In this document: positions 41,835-53,854 of the stretch, one piece after another
How the letters are laid out: every line of letters begins with the position of its first letter
Position numbering within the stretch: position 1 is the stretch's first letter
NCBI RefSeq assembly: GCF_003589595.1
Contig: NW_020654422.1
Coordinates: forward strand, 1,871,029 to 1,935,028
DNA length: 64,000 nt
Source of the DNA: Hyposmocoma kahamanoa
Lineage: Eukaryota; Arthropoda; Insecta; Lepidoptera; Cosmopterigidae
Reading direction: 5' to 3'
The notes under the pieces: generated by a model
Databases searched by the model: none
What the model saw: only the letters and a program-made list of their open reading frames with translations
What the model was told of the DNA's origin: nothing
Translations under genes and position numbers: made by a program

Positions 41835-43644
41835 CTAAAATAAAATGTCAAAATGTAAGTCTAGTTATGTTCAAAAATAAATATTTACAATGCCTTTCAT
41901 ACGTTTATAGGTGTTTTTTAAAATTCAAATCGTTTTTCTCCAGCTTATTAATTTTATGACTTAAACATATTGTTTTATAGCATATTGAAAATTTTGATGG
42001 ATATAAATGTTCAACCAATCGCAACAAAAATATTTGCAAGTCCAAATTGGGGATTGTTCTTTTTGGTTCTTGGTGCATTATTTTACTTATATCTACCCTT
42101 TCTTTATATCCTAGTCATTACATCATCTTTCACACCACTACGCTCCCTTATTACATTGTTCCTATCATAATTACGTCTTGAAGACTCACACTATACAATA
42201 ATCCAATTTCTATAACATTCACCTTACATTCACGGTTCTTTTACAACGTCTTTTAAATCAACGTTTTCTTCTTTACGCACAACATGATACATGTTACAAT
42301 ACAACTTAACACAAAAGTAGTATCTTCAAGATTTTATAAGCATAACCTCTCAGAGTCACTATACCGATAGTCTCTAACGATCCATTGAATTTCACATCTA
42401 GGTTACTTATTCTACGACCTGGTCCAGGTACCGTTAGGTCCGATCTCGGAACCGCTCGAAACCGCAATCCAATCGCAAGATTATCGAATCCACGGCACAA
42501 GGTCGGCCAATAAGGCAATAACAGTCGTTACCAAATAGCTTAGAGTACTTCGTCCGACGGTTAACATATAGTTAAGTTCTAGTATTGTTTTGTCTATTAT
42601 ATTCTATGGCACTTATACATATATGGGAGTAGATAGTTATTTTCAATGTTTTAATGATAAAATGTAAACTACGAAAGTGAGATACTTATCTACCATAATT
42701 ATTAATTAGTTAGCGTGTTTATGCTTTTCAGATAGCATAGATATAATATTTAAAAAGATTTACTTTTCATACAATCTTTAAAGCTCTTTGCTGCATTCTT
42801 ACAGGATATCCCATAACAAGGACAAAAAGGTTGTTGATAAACTTTATACAGTAGTTAATTGATGGGTTGATTAATTGATTGAATGCGATATTTTGGGCAA
42901 CAAGGGTTTAGGGTCGAGGACACGAAGATCACAAACGTACAGATGAAAATCCAAGAGACAATACATTTTATTTTTATTTATTTGGAATGCACAGCTAACT
43001 CCACACGTACTAACAATGTACAATCAATATATAAAAGCATTATACCTATTGCACTTACAGACGACCACAGCATACATTTTAAATTGAAATAACAATAGAA
43101 TCAAAACTGAATCTAATTACTAAATATAATTTGATTTTAATTTTTATTAAATAACAATATTTTAAAAGTTTTGAAACTGCTTGTTTCGAATTGCTAAATG
43201 TATCCAAATCTTATAGTTTATGAAACTTATTGAGATAAATAAGGTGATTAACACAGACAGCCGTTAAATTAATGTCGCACAGTAATTGATGCACTCAAAA
43301 TTATAAAATCACTATTTAAAATGTTGTACATCTTATAATTCAAAACGTTCGATTCAAAATTTTAAGCTCTATTTCAATGTAAATGAATAATTTTCATTGT
43401 AATCGACGTCTTTTAGCATTGCACGTTACCATATTGTGTTGAGAAGCCAAGAAATTTTTTGTGAATTCAAAATTATTTTCTGCTAAAGTGGTTTATTGTC
43501 CTGAGTACCATCAGTGACTGAATGCTGTTCACATTTCTCTTACACCCAGTATTTCAATTCAAATTCCTAATCATCCTATCCTATCCAAACGGCATAGTAT
43601 TCCGTATTTCGTCTTGTCTCGAACCCATTGTTATGTAGTTAAAC
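41835..43644. other. No recognisable feature
   Basis: AT-rich. The minus frame at 42306-42518 is GC-richer (VPRSDLTVPGPGRR...) but matches no family I know. No shared repeats. Confidence 0.4.
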
Positions 43645-43855
43645 TTACCCTTTTTCATCGAATCGATATCGTCGGTCCCGGTTTCAAGATCCAATTGATA
43701 ATATAAACAATATTGTCGATTCTATCTACTTGAACGGCTTTGTGTTTGTTGGGATTGAGCTGGATGGAGTCTTGATTATAGGCATTCATAATGCGGTACA
43801 GTACGTTAAAGCTAACATTTATTTTTGATTTGTAACTATAATATTTAAGCACTGT
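43645..43855 (-). pseudogene. Possible LINE reverse transcriptase fragment
   Basis: The minus frame gives LYRIMNAYNQDSIQLNPNKH followed by KAVQVDRIDNIVYII. This resembles the segment just after the YADD box of LINE polymerases (..L...N..S...GL.LN..KTK.M..). The YADD box itself is not present and the resemblance is moderate. Confidence 0.4.
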
Positions 43856-43891
43856 TAGTTGAACGCGAGTATACCTTGGATACTACCATTT

Positions 43892-44041
43892 TAGTAACAG
43901 TAGAGATTTTTGTGAAAGAGTTCGTCCAGGGAAGTACTTAAATTGTAAAGCTCTAAGCGACACTACAACTGTTACGGACAGGCGTGTCGCTTACCAGCAG
44001 GCGCACGACTTGTTTGTCCCATGTCTTGGTACCATAAATAA
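43892..44041 (+). repeat. Family A repeat with large central deletion
   Basis: TAGTAACAGTAGAG to GTCCAGGGAAGTACTTAAA, then directly TTGTAAAGCTCTAAGCGAC and on to TGTCTTGGTACCATAAATA. Both ends are intact although about 135 central bases are gone. Confidence 0.88.
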
Positions 44042-44524
44042 AACGGAAACAAACGTGATTAAACAATTTAATAGATATTTTCACACCTATCAATTGTTTC
44101 GACGTTGCGGCTAGATTACACTATGGTCACGGGCTGGCTGGTGACGCGGTGTTACTACGGATTATATGCAAATATTTACAAATTCAAACATCGTCTCGTA
44201 GTCACAGCCGAGGAAGAGCTGAAAATGAAATGCTGTTCATTAGTATTAAAGAGTAAGCATAAAATGAGGGCCAAATTGAAATCTTATTAGGAATTCGTAG
44301 GTAAATATACCACTTTCAAGTATATAGAAAAGAAAAGCTAGAAATATACAAGAAAGAAACTTAATCATTGGAGTAATCTAAATAATAATAAGAGTATCGT
44401 GAAAGGCGAAACTGACAATTGTCGGAAATAACTCGATTTGGCGTATGATATCCCCGAAATGTGAGACGTGACGTCCATTTTATTATTTTATATTTATTAC
44501 TTTGGTCACAATAGCGTTAATTCA

Positions 44525-44862
44525 ATCAGCTTCGCCAACAAGTCACTCAGCGTGGGATGGAGCGAGCTGTGCTTGGGGTTTCTCTAAAGGACCGAATTCC
44601 GAATGAAGTCATACGTCAGAGAACTAAAGAGACCGACATACCTCGCAAAATCAGTAAGCTTAAGTAGCAGTGGGCCTATCATTTGGAAGGCTGATGGCCG
44701 ATGGAGCAGACTTGTTCTGGAGTGGCGACACGTCTAGGTAAACGTAGTGTAGGACGCCCTGCGGTACGATGGACGGACGACCTGAGAAGGGTGGCCAGTA
44801 GCGGCTGGATGTGGGCAACCCAGGACCGGGAGAATTGGAAGATGCGTGTAAGCTGATGATGA
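44525..44862 (+). pseudogene. RTE-like LINE polyprotein C-terminus, relic
   Basis: On plus, frames give GMERAVLGVSLKDRIPNEVI, RQRTKVTDIAHKISKLK, WAYHLEG-like sequence, RWSRLVLEW, then after shifts RYDGRTT.EGWPVAAG-type sequence. QR.MERAMLGVSL.DRI.NE.IR.RT...D is a well-known block in insect endonuclease/reverse-transcriptase LINE proteins, followed by W.GH..R..D.RW...VL.W.PR. Several stops and frameshifts are present, so it is inactive. Confidence 0.82.
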
Positions 44863-45890
44863 GCCTCGCTAGCAACTTGAGATGGTAGGATTTCTGTGAC
44901 GTGTTGCTTCCAGCACAATCGCAGAAAGCGGTGCTTCTCGATACAGCACGTATCGTTAGCCGGTTCTTGCACCAGAGTCCCTAACCACGGCCGACTATAC
45001 CAGTACCGGGGAATACCGCTTATTATAATACCGCGAATTTTAAAAGAGTTATAAAATTTCGTGTGTGCATAATTTGTTTCATGTGGTTCGTATTATTTTA
45101 ATCACTTTCTTGTGATGAAGTTGAGGCCAAGGATGCTATTCGGGCTGCCGAACAGGGAACAATACATAACACTTTGCCTCTGCAAACATTAGAGGCACTA
45201 CAGAGGCTTAAAACCCACCGCAGACTAGATTTTCTATTCAGTTACTATCATATCATCACTATGTTTCATCGAGCAAATCGAGTGTTCCGACCACACATAA
45301 CCTTCAGAGTGATCTGTCGGCGAACTATCACCCGATTGCTAAATCAGTAAGGTGGTTCCTCTTCCATGCGCGCATGTTTACCAATGTTTAGTCTACCAGT
45401 TTCTTTCTTGATACTTTTCCTGCATTGAACAACCAACATTTGTGAACAATTTAATATGCATTATTCAATTTAGAACAGCTACCAGAACAAAAATTTTCGA
45501 GAACTGCTTTTCAATGGTCTGCGTGCACACCACCAACCAGCTAATCCAATGTGCGCGCTAGCAACGCAACCCAACATACGAGTAGCTATCGGCGGATAGA
45601 ATGTCCGTAGTTTGCAAGGCCCCTAAAGTAACGCCTTATTAACTATATTATTTTGTTTTACCGCCTACTCTATAAGGATGAAATTTATCTTCGGGACGCC
45701 TCTTGCGAAGACTCAACGAGTGCTGCGTCGTCGAACAAAATTTGTAAGAGCTTTGGAGGGTTCTTGGCGTTTTCGGGAAGGACTACAGGCACCTTCAGAT
45801 ACTTACTATTTAAGTATAGGATATTGGCTTTATTAGAGACCTGAGTCATAAGATGAATATTTATTTTACTTTCCGATGAAAGTAAAATAA
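44863..45890. other. No gene identified
   Basis: Contains a stretch of more balanced composition at 45120-45620, with CCCACCGCAGACTAG and TGTGCGCGCTAGCAACG motifs that look like worn transposon ends. I could not pair them convincingly. The open frame at 45653-45844 is unrecognised. Confidence 0.35.
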
Positions 45891-46105
45891 AAATCCCATG
45901 TGTCTGTAATTGTAAGTCGATAGGTACTGGAAATTACAGGCATATGTCAACTTACATCTCAGGGTGACTGGTGCAGTGGCTGTGTCCTTCAGGTCTTTGC
46001 TAGTTAAAGCTCTGAGTGTCACTGCAACTGCTATGGACACGCGTGTTGCTTAACTCCAGGCGCACGAATTGTTCGTCCCGTCACTCGATATTATATAAAA
46101 ATATA
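45891..46105 (+). repeat. Family A repeat with inverted 5' piece
   Basis: A minus-oriented CCCATGTGTCTGTAATTG (45895-45913) precedes the plus-oriented AAATTACAGGCATATG, GTGACTGGTGCAGTGGC, GCTCTGAGTGTCACTGC and TCACTCGATATTATATAAAA. Confidence 0.8.
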
Positions 46106-46647
46106 CATGTGTTTGAATGTAAGGCGCGATGAACACGAGTTAGAGCTCAAGATGTTGCGAACTGAACCAAGAATACATTTACCCTGACAAATTTGCTTTT
46201 AATTAAAACAGTCAATCATGAGACGTAAACGATAAAATCTACATAGGTGTGTCTCAATGTAGAGTAAACAAACTCATAGCAGACGATTAAAGCGGAAGCG
46301 GGGCGCAGGCGCAGGCAATCAGCGTTCCGGAAGCGTCAATTTGGCGACAGTCTCGTCGCCATCGCGGGAATTAACTACGCCCTGCATGTTCCGGTTATTG
46401 GAGATATTAACACAAATGTTTGTTTGGAAGCGAAAGGTAAACATTTCAACTTCCGAGGCTTATAAAAACATTGGATCACGCTGTTTGAAATGTTTTGTGA
46501 TGCCTTAGTGAATTTTCTGAAATGTTACAAAGACGAGTCGCAGCTTTTCATCCCATCGGTTATGCTTCTTAAATATTATCCACCCACCGCTAAACACCAC
46601 TATAATAGAGGTTGTAACAATAATAGTAGGCATATTGGGTAATTTTC
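46106..46647. other. No gene seen; GC-rich patch
   Basis: At 46290-46395 the sequence is GC- and CpG-rich (AAGCGGAAGCGGGGCGCAGG, TGGCGACAGTCTCGTCGCC, the latter partly palindromic). No reading frame or shared repeat explains it. Confidence 0.4.
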
Positions 46648-46812
46648 AGGTTAATTTTCTCTCTCTAATTTCGTTGGCTATTTCTATTATTTAAGTATTC
46701 GATTATATTATCGTGGACACGACACTCGAATATTAAATAGTACCTCATGAAAATATTCTAAAATATTAAAATAAAAAAATTGCCACCGAAATTAGGTAGA
46801 GAAAACTAACCT
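46648..46812. mobile_element. 165-bp foldback MITE
   Basis: The left arm AGGTTAATTTTCTCTCTCTA then ATTTCGTTGGC faces the right arm GCCACCGAAATTAGG then TAGAGAAAACTAACCT. The interior ATTTAAGTATTCGATT also occurs in the foldback at 22290, which has similar GTAATTTC.GTGGCA arms. Confidence 0.75.
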
Positions 46813-47071
46813 TAAAATTACTCATAAACAAAATAAAGAACTATAACAAAAGTAATTATCTTAAATTACGCAAAAATAAAACAATGTATAAATAAAATAT
46901 ATATAAAATAAAATACTTTGTAAAATGTATGTAGCGTAGATTGGAATGTTCTTTGGAAAATTAAAAATAACGTATTTAATTAATAACTTTTGCAGCAATG
47001 GTCAAAATTAAGGTACTTTGCATTAATATTAGACACAACTAGTTAATGACTTTACCATCTCAGTCATCCGT

Positions 47072-47172
47072 GACCATGGGGACTTGTAAATGGCCCGAAA
47101 CGTTGGTTTATCTGAAAAAAAAAAAAACAAGTATACGCGATTCAGTGTCAAAAAAAGTTTCATTCCCTATAA
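47072..47172 (+). repeat. Family H repeat unit
   Basis: CGTGACCATGGGGACTTG, GGCCCGAAACGTTGG, poly-A, GTATACGCGATTCAGTG and AAGTTTCATTCCC are in the same order as at 6170. Confidence 0.6.
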
Positions 47173-47611
47173 AATTCGAGAATTTGAAATAGTCGAATTT
47201 GAAATTTCAAATGAAAGGTATATTGTAAACAAGCTGAAAGCTGCGAGCATCTACGATGATTACGTATTACAACCTTAATAGCTTCTTTTTACGAGAGTAC
47301 AACCTTATCTTGTTATTGTTAAATTAAACATGAAATTTCGGCTTAAACTTCGGTGAAACGCCTTCAACATCAAAGCCCTGTGAGCTTATGTGCCTTTATG
47401 TGTTCAAATAAAGTGATCAAATAATGTTTACCTCTACCGAAAACATTGAATTCTGTTAAATAAATCCTCAAAGACCAAAGTACACATATATTTTTTTTTA
47501 GCTGTTGCTATATTTTTAATTACACATGATTCTATATCTATGTCTATAGATATAGAAGAATATATTCTTAAAGCACCTCATCATATTGTTTAGTATTTTT
47601 TTAAATTTTTT

Positions 47612-47871
47612 TTTAAGCGTCAGGATGAACAAGCGAGCCTGGTAAGCGACACGCCTATCAGAGCTTTAAATCGCAAAGATCTGACTGTCACAGCGCCCGT
47701 CACACTGATACATATGTTGACAATTCCTTGTGCCTGTAATTTCATCAGCACCCTAACCTTCTAAACCGGAACGCATTAATGTGAGCATTACTGCTTGGCG
47801 GCAGAGATAGGTAAGGTGACAGTACATCCCTTGCCGAACTCTTTCACTAGGAACTTCTACTCCTACTAAAA
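47612..47871 (-). repeat. Family A repeat, nearly full length
   Basis: On plus: AAGCGTCAGGATGAACAAGC, GCGACACGCC, GCTTTAAATCGCAAAGATC, CTGTAATTTCATCAGCACCC, CATTACTGCTTGGCGGCAG and the 5' end CTTTCACTAGGAACTTC, TACTCCTACTAAAA. The TGTCCATAACAGTTGCAGTGCC block is partly deleted. Confidence 0.88.
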
Positions 47872-48102
47872 TCATGTCAAAAGATGTGAGAGCATGATAT
47901 GATTAAAAAGACTCTACTAGAATTGAAGTTGAAACAAATTAATGTCTTTTATTTGCTTTAGATGGGGTAGAATCAATTACTTATTCGCAAAATATTATGT
48001 TACAAAACATCATCATTCGGGGACTTTTATTTGCTTTAGTCTCCCGACCATAGATGTATTTGTATTGTCCACAGATCATCATTGAAAAAATCACTACCGC
48101 AA

Positions 48103-49132
48103 ACCGAGGTTACTTTGGTCAATTTTGAAATTTAAACGTCTGTAACTTTTTATCCTGTGAATTTTGTTTGAAATAAAAAATGTCGAATTATCGGTTTTAA
48201 TAGTTCTCTCTAAAAACGTTAAAAGAACAAACAATTTTTCAATACTTTTTGAGAATAAAAATAACAGCGTGATTAAAGTTATAACTGATTTGGGGTTACT
48301 TTGAAACCTCCCTTTTTTAGCGTGAATATTGAAACTAACCCCAATTACTATCCTAAAACAGAAAAAAAAAATAAAAATCAGTCAACAGGGTAAAAAGTTA
48401 TTGCTGTTTTTACATCTTGGGGTCACTTTGATCGAAAAAAACTACCAAATATGACAGAACCTTTATTTTAATTAAAGAATGTTGTTATTTATTATACAAA
48501 GTTACATAAGATATATTATAAAGCTGTGATGGCTTTGATGGTTAACTTACCGTTCACCATTTGACTCAATACTTCTACTAACCTGGCTTCTGAGAATTTC
48601 GGTACTCGTGGGAACCTAGTTTTCTTTTATATGTTTGTGGCATTTTTATATGAAAAACAAATAATATTAAAAATATTAAAAGCAAAACCACAAAGCAAAT
48701 TTTCCTGCTAGCGGCTGGGATGACTTTGACACTTGATCAATCTCACACAATGTACCCTATCAATGACACCACGCATAAAATAAACCGACGCCATAGCAGA
48801 AGCTTTTAGGTTAGAACAATAAAAAAATTTGTTATGAACTCACAAATGTACAATACTCTTTTGATTATATCCAAAATATTCATGATACTAACACACACGA
48901 AGTTTTGCAACACATTTTTTTAATTAAAAATTGGTTGTAACGGAAAACTTACCTTTTTGTACATAAAATACAGGGAAATCTCTAGCGCACCCGCAGAATA
49001 AACTTGACTATTTATCAGTATTGCCACCCGAAAAAAAATCTCCCAAAAGTAATTGTCTTTTACGCAATTTGCAGTTTTATGTGAAAAGGAAATTTTGATC
49101 AAAGTAATCCCGAGAATCAAAGTAACCCCGGT
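48103..49132. mobile_element. 1030-bp inverted-repeat element with GGTTACTTTGA motifs
   Basis: The left end ACCGAGGTTACTTTG and the reverse complement of the right end, ACCGGGGTTACTTTG, match at 14 of 15 bases. The motif GGGGTTACTTTGA and variants recur inside on plus (about 48294, 48420 and 48717) and, inverted, twice at the right end (49098-49127). Such repeated terminal motifs suggest subterminal binding sites of a DNA transposon. No transposase can be read; the plus frame starting at 49053 crosses the right end into flanking DNA and is not part of it. Superfamily and target duplication are unresolved. Confidence 0.7.
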
Positions 49133-50110
49133 CTACGGTACGCTTGCCAATCACAATGCAATTGTTACGAGTTACACACACAGAAGGCGAGGAGGGGTCT
49201 TTTTATGGGTGCATAAGTACAGAGTGTCGTTCACGCACCGCTCGTACGCCCTCTGTGCTTGCTCACCTACAGAGACGCACTTAACTGCACACGTGCAGGG
49301 CAGTCGCCAGATTGTGCACACCATAATAGAAACGGCGCTACTCGTTAGAAATAAAACTATAACATCGTACGAACATGTTAATCTCCTTTTATCTCTAAAC
49401 ATTTTATTTACATGGTTAGATATTACGCCTCTTTATCAGCATAAGATTCGTCGAGCTATTTCATGGCTGCATTTAAATTTTAATTCAGGCGGTGCGCAAC
49501 ATAGCCAATAAACGGTAGAAAGTGATACGCATTTGTCATTATCTTAACACCTACCTATTATATATACATATATATGTATTAATACGTTACGGAAATATTA
49601 AAATGTATATATAAAAAAAGAAAATACAAATTAATAATATTACAAACATGTCAAATGGGTTTATACCAAAGCTAAAGAGGTTTACTAAGTACATTGCCCG
49701 CACTGATAGTATGCTCGTAATGGTTAAGAAGACACTAAAAATTATCACACACACACACATAAATATATATGTACAGCTAATTAAAAACGATAATTAAATA
49801 AACGATTGAACAATGCAACACATGAGGATGCCGAGGTAGCGTGTTAATTAGCTATCTTCGTCTGAATGTCGAAGAAATATTTTGGAACTATCTTTGGATA
49901 GATATTTAGATATAGGTACCTACACTCTTTTTTTTTAATGATATCAATAAATTAGTGAACATCAATATTTTTGTTTGAAAATTCGTTGCTATTTGTGTAC
50001 AGCAACAATTATGAAACTACACGTTCACCGCGCCGCGGCCAACACGCGTTCTATGTGGCAAAACCTTTCAGCATGGGTTTCAAACATTTCAAAAGCGTTT
50101 CAGCGGGACG
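49133..50110. other. No gene accepted
   Basis: The plus open frame 49053-49511 (152 codons) is the longest in the window. It starts inside the transposon end at 49132 and shows no domain, motif or codon pattern that I recognise. (TA)n- and (CA)n-rich short repeats lie at about 49560-49580 and 49748-49761. Confidence 0.4.
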
Positions 50111-50116
50111 TTCCAG

Positions 50117-50190
50117 TTTGCACGTACATTGCGCGCAAACGAGTGTCTTGTGTTAGATACATCCAACACAAGACACAATGTACGTGCAAA
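50117..50190. repeat. Two-part hairpin
   Basis: TTTGCACGTACATTG (50117-50131) pairs exactly with CAATGTACGTGCAAA (50176-50190). Inside, TGTCTTGTGTT (50144-50154) pairs exactly with AACACAAGACA (50165-50175). A 12-base one-sided bulge separates the two stems. The surrounding 50015-50260 is GC-richer than its neighbourhood. Confidence 0.92.
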
Positions 50191-50904
50191 AACGCAACAC
50201 TGTTGCGAATTCGTGGCCTTAGAGTTTCAAAGATCGATTCTACAATAAACCAAAATGACCAAGTCTTGTCCGAGTGGAAGACGCGTGAAAAGAACTAATT
50301 ATATAACAGTATATAGGTACTGTTTGTTCACTAAACCGCTATCTGGGAGTTTTATTATATCCAAGAAGCGTTAAATCTCCATTTATTGAGGATAGATTCA
50401 ATGACGCTTTAGGCTTTCGGTTTTATGCACATTGGTCAAAAGAGCTACGTTTACGTAGGCTGTGTTTGTATTGAGTTTACAGCTTATCCATTAAATTCAA
50501 CATTCAAGGAATATTTTAAACGCCAGGGATGGAGACGTATATTGGGTTGGCTAAAAATCCGTGCAGTGTCAAAGTATAAATAAAAATCATAAAAAAATAT
50601 ATCAAACTGTAGTTAATTATGTATTTGCCATATTGATTTACAATCTTCGGTCATCTTTGGGGTAATTTTAGAATTTCTCTTTTATAAGAATTCCTATCTT
50701 TGATGATCTCTTATTTATTGCCATTCAATTAATTTTGCGAAGATCGACACACGTGAAAATCTGAAGGGACCGTGTCGAGCGAATACGGTAGATAAGATAA
50801 CACATTCCAACCTAACTGCTATAATATTATGAAAATAAATAATTAATAAACAAAATATTATGAAATACATTTAGAATTCACCAATTCTGAGCGTTTCTCA
50901 TGAG
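50191..50904. other. No recognisable feature
   Basis: AT-rich sequence; nothing identified. Confidence 0.4.
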
Positions 50905-51060
50905 GAGTAGAATTCCCTGCCTGTAGACTTGTTCCCTGAACGTTATAACTTAGGCCTTTTCATGGCGAGAGTGAATAGGCATTATTTAGGTGTGCATGCT
51001 CCATCGTCGACTTCATCGTCACTTTCCACCAGGTGAGATGGACGTCAAATGCGCACTTAA
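50905..51060 (+). pseudogene. Jockey-like LINE polyprotein C-terminus and stop
   Basis: The frame beginning with a stop in place of the usual tryptophan (50908) reads NSLPVDLFPERYNLGLF, then MARVNRHYLGVHAPS, SSTSSSLSTR and a stop at 51034-51036. WNSLP...FP..YNL..FK.RVN..L is the typical terminal motif of jockey-clade LINE polyproteins. About 42 residues remain uninterrupted. A more decayed copy is at 10385. The polymerase is absent. Confidence 0.75.
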
Positions 51061-51191
51061 ACTTTGTAAAAAAAAAGAAAAAATAATTATAAACTTAAAA
51101 CATTCCCGCCCATTGACATAACAAGTTTTTATTATGTAGTACGACATGATGGACAAGCGCGCTGTCGGTCGATGCCTTTGATGCCCTGTTT

Positions 51192-51463
51192 AACCGACTT
51201 CCAAAAAGCTGAGGTTCTCAATTGGACTGTTTTTTTTAATGTATGTTACGCGATAATTCGGGCATTTTTGAACCGATTTTGATGATTCTTTTTTCATTGG
51301 AAAGAGAGTACCTCAGTATTGTTCCATTTAAATGTAAAGAAAATATTCCACCTCTAAGAGTGGCAAATTAGGGGATGAATCCGGGTTTCGCACACTTTTC
51401 GGTAACCGATTGTAATAAAACTTGTCAAACAGATGTAATTCCACAAACTTTCGAGGTCGGATT
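51192..51463 (+). mobile_element. G-family element, internally deleted
   Basis: AACCGACTTCCAAAAAGC, GAGGTTCTCAATTGGACTG, TTACGCGATAATTCGGGC, GGAAAGAGAGTACCTC, AGGGGATGAATCCGGG, GTAACCGATTGTAATAAAAC and the end TTTCGAGGTCGGATTTTT. The AATAGCGCC to CTCCTGTGTC block present at 8706 is missing. Confidence 0.8.
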
Positions 51464-52300
51464 TTTAATAAAACTTTGCAATTATGGTTTACACTTTTAA
51501 GCGCGGACCCAACGTTAAGTCAATGTTCCCGCCTATTCTTTAAATGCGCGTTAAAATATTTTTAAAAATGACCATAGACATTATAACATTTTAAAAGTTT
51601 TTTTTTTGTTTACAGTTAAAGGATCGACCCGTTACAATGTACATATATTAAATACACTTTGATGTTTCAATGAAAGCTATCCAAATAATATAGCTTAAAT
51701 CAACAACATATGGGTAAGATCTTTTTCTGCTTTCCCAGCACCTGGTTTCACTAGGCCACCATATCGGCTATCAAAACAGAAAGAGTAAATAACAAAATTA
51801 TACATCGCCTAACAATGCGATTGCAAAGTATGCCGTAAAGTCACGGATCGCTTACAAATATGCGTTGAAAATTCTTTACACGCGCCTTGAATTCCTACAC
51901 GCCACATTTTGACTTTGATTTTCTTATCTTTGACTAGCTCTGGCACGTGTCTACGTCTCGTAAGTCCGTTCATTATCCCTAATATGTACCGCTGCCGAAC
52001 AAGGAGAGGGTTTAGTTTATAGTCCATCAGACTAATACGATAGGGATTTTACGTTTTCGAAGTCTTTCCAACATTATCTAACTTTAATAGAAATAAAAGG
52101 GACTTGTAATTAGCTACTCCGCTAACCCAGTGCAGATTCAATCGTATAAAATGGTTGCGCTTGTGTTGAATATTTACATACCGTTTATTTTGCCCAAATG
52201 GTGGAAGCGTTTGTTAAAAAAATTCAACAGACGTGCAACTATTTTGCACGATTTACCCGTAATTAAACCTTCTGTGGGTTGGTGGAGTAGCCAATTAATC
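51464..52300. other. No recognisable feature
   Basis: AT-rich, with short frames on both strands (51809-52027 minus; 52130-52348 plus, the latter running into family A). None has a recognisable domain. Confidence 0.4.
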
Positions 52301-52566
52301 TTAGTAGTAGTGGAGCTCCCTGTGAAAGTGTTCGTCGTTTCAGGGTAGTACAGCCATCTTACCTATTTCTGCCGCCAAGCAGTAATGTCAGCATTAATGT
52401 GTTCCGATTTTGAAGGGTAAGGGTGTCAACTTATATATCAGGGTAACGGGCGCATTGGCAGTGCCTCTAAAATCTTTGCTATTTAAAGCTCATCACATTA
52501 TAGACAGGCATCTAGCTTACCATCAGGCGCACGATTTGTTCGTCCCGTCACTTTATATTAAAAAAA
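52301..52566 (+). repeat. Family A repeat, nearly full length
   Basis: TTAGTAGTAGTGGAGCTCCC to GTCACTTTATATTAAAAAAA. The TGCTGGTGAAATTACAGGCAC block is deleted (AAGGGTAAGGGTGTCAAC), and the GAGTGGCACTGCAACTG block is decayed. Confidence 0.87.
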
Positions 52567-53776
52567 CAATAATTTACTTCAATTTTTATTTTTAAATACT
52601 TGGAATTAAATTAAATATTTATTAACAATGATATTTACAACTCCTAAGGGACTTATGACTAATACATGCAAACAATTCAAAATATCCATAAAATAAAAAA
52701 GAAATATACCTACATAGTAAAATCGCAAATTAGGTTGCACATTGGCAAAAATAAAATACTGCTTAAGTGAAGACAGTTCAGATTGTAATTTACTTCTGCC
52801 CAATGACAGCATGTAGATGGTTATTGTATTGTTTAGTTTCATTATAACAAAAGTATTATGGCTTAGGCCGAATTACCAGCGCACCCCGCACTAATAAAAA
52901 AAAAGAAAACAACTTGATTTCTAAGCATGTGTGTGGAGGTTTCTGTGTATGAGTACGCAAGTGATTGTGTCAGTTATGCAATAGTGTGTTCAATTTTTTA
53001 ATTATTTAATATTAGGTACTCCGTTCGTTGATAATCAATATCTAGCAACCATATTTCTATTTTTCGTTTAAATTATCGTATAATCAGGTTAAAATTTATG
53101 GAAGTAAGTGAAATGGGAGTCTTTGGGCGAAACTGGCTTTAACTTCAAAGAGTGGAAGCTTGTGTATGCGACGTTTTAGGAGTGTTTCATATTCGCTTAG
53201 TTTATTGTTATTTATGTAGGTACTGCTGTGGCTGCTTTAAGAATGTATATGCACACGAAGGACTTTACATTCTTTGTAAACTACCTGAAAAGTTTTCGCA
53301 ACATCACTTTTAAAATTTTGTTGCGTTGAATTGTCCTCTCTCAAGTTTGATCAACCCAGTTTTGATAGCACCTCCCCAAGCCAGTATACAGCAGCGCAAC
53401 AGCAATTTTCTCAGAGTCTTATATACCATTAACACAATATATAATATATTATATGAATTTTCGCAAAGTAACGCCTGAATCTATTGATTATATAACTTGT
53501 CCTTTATAATTAATAAGTGCAACAAGTAACGTATACGTCTTTTGGGCTATATCTTCATTGTTAACGAGTGATTTATCTACAAGTACTGAACATTCACATG
53601 TAAGTTAGAAATTAAAATCTAAGGAACATGTTGCCACAGAGACTCAAAACGTTGATCTTCCAATTAAAAATCTACCGCCCTCCCACTGAGCTACTACCAC
53701 CTCTCTTATGTGGAATGTTAATAAATTTCAATACAAAAAATCTCTATACTAAAAGCACTGTTACTGATAAAAGTTT
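52567..53776. other. No recognisable feature
   Basis: AT-rich; no shared repeats or coding signals. Confidence 0.45.
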
Positions 53777-53854
53777 CAGTAGGGCTAGCACAATAGGGCG
53801 CTACTTGTGCGAGGCGCGAGATACTGCTATTCCACACAGAGATCTCGCGCTTTA

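Noticed and set aside
42306..42518. Minus-strand frame with balanced composition, possible exon
   Set aside because: No convincing splice sites or family similarity could be identified.
49053..49511. 152-codon open frame on plus, the longest in the window
   Set aside because: It starts inside a transposon terminus and has no recognisable domain, signal or composition of a gene. A frame of this length is expected by chance in 64 kb.
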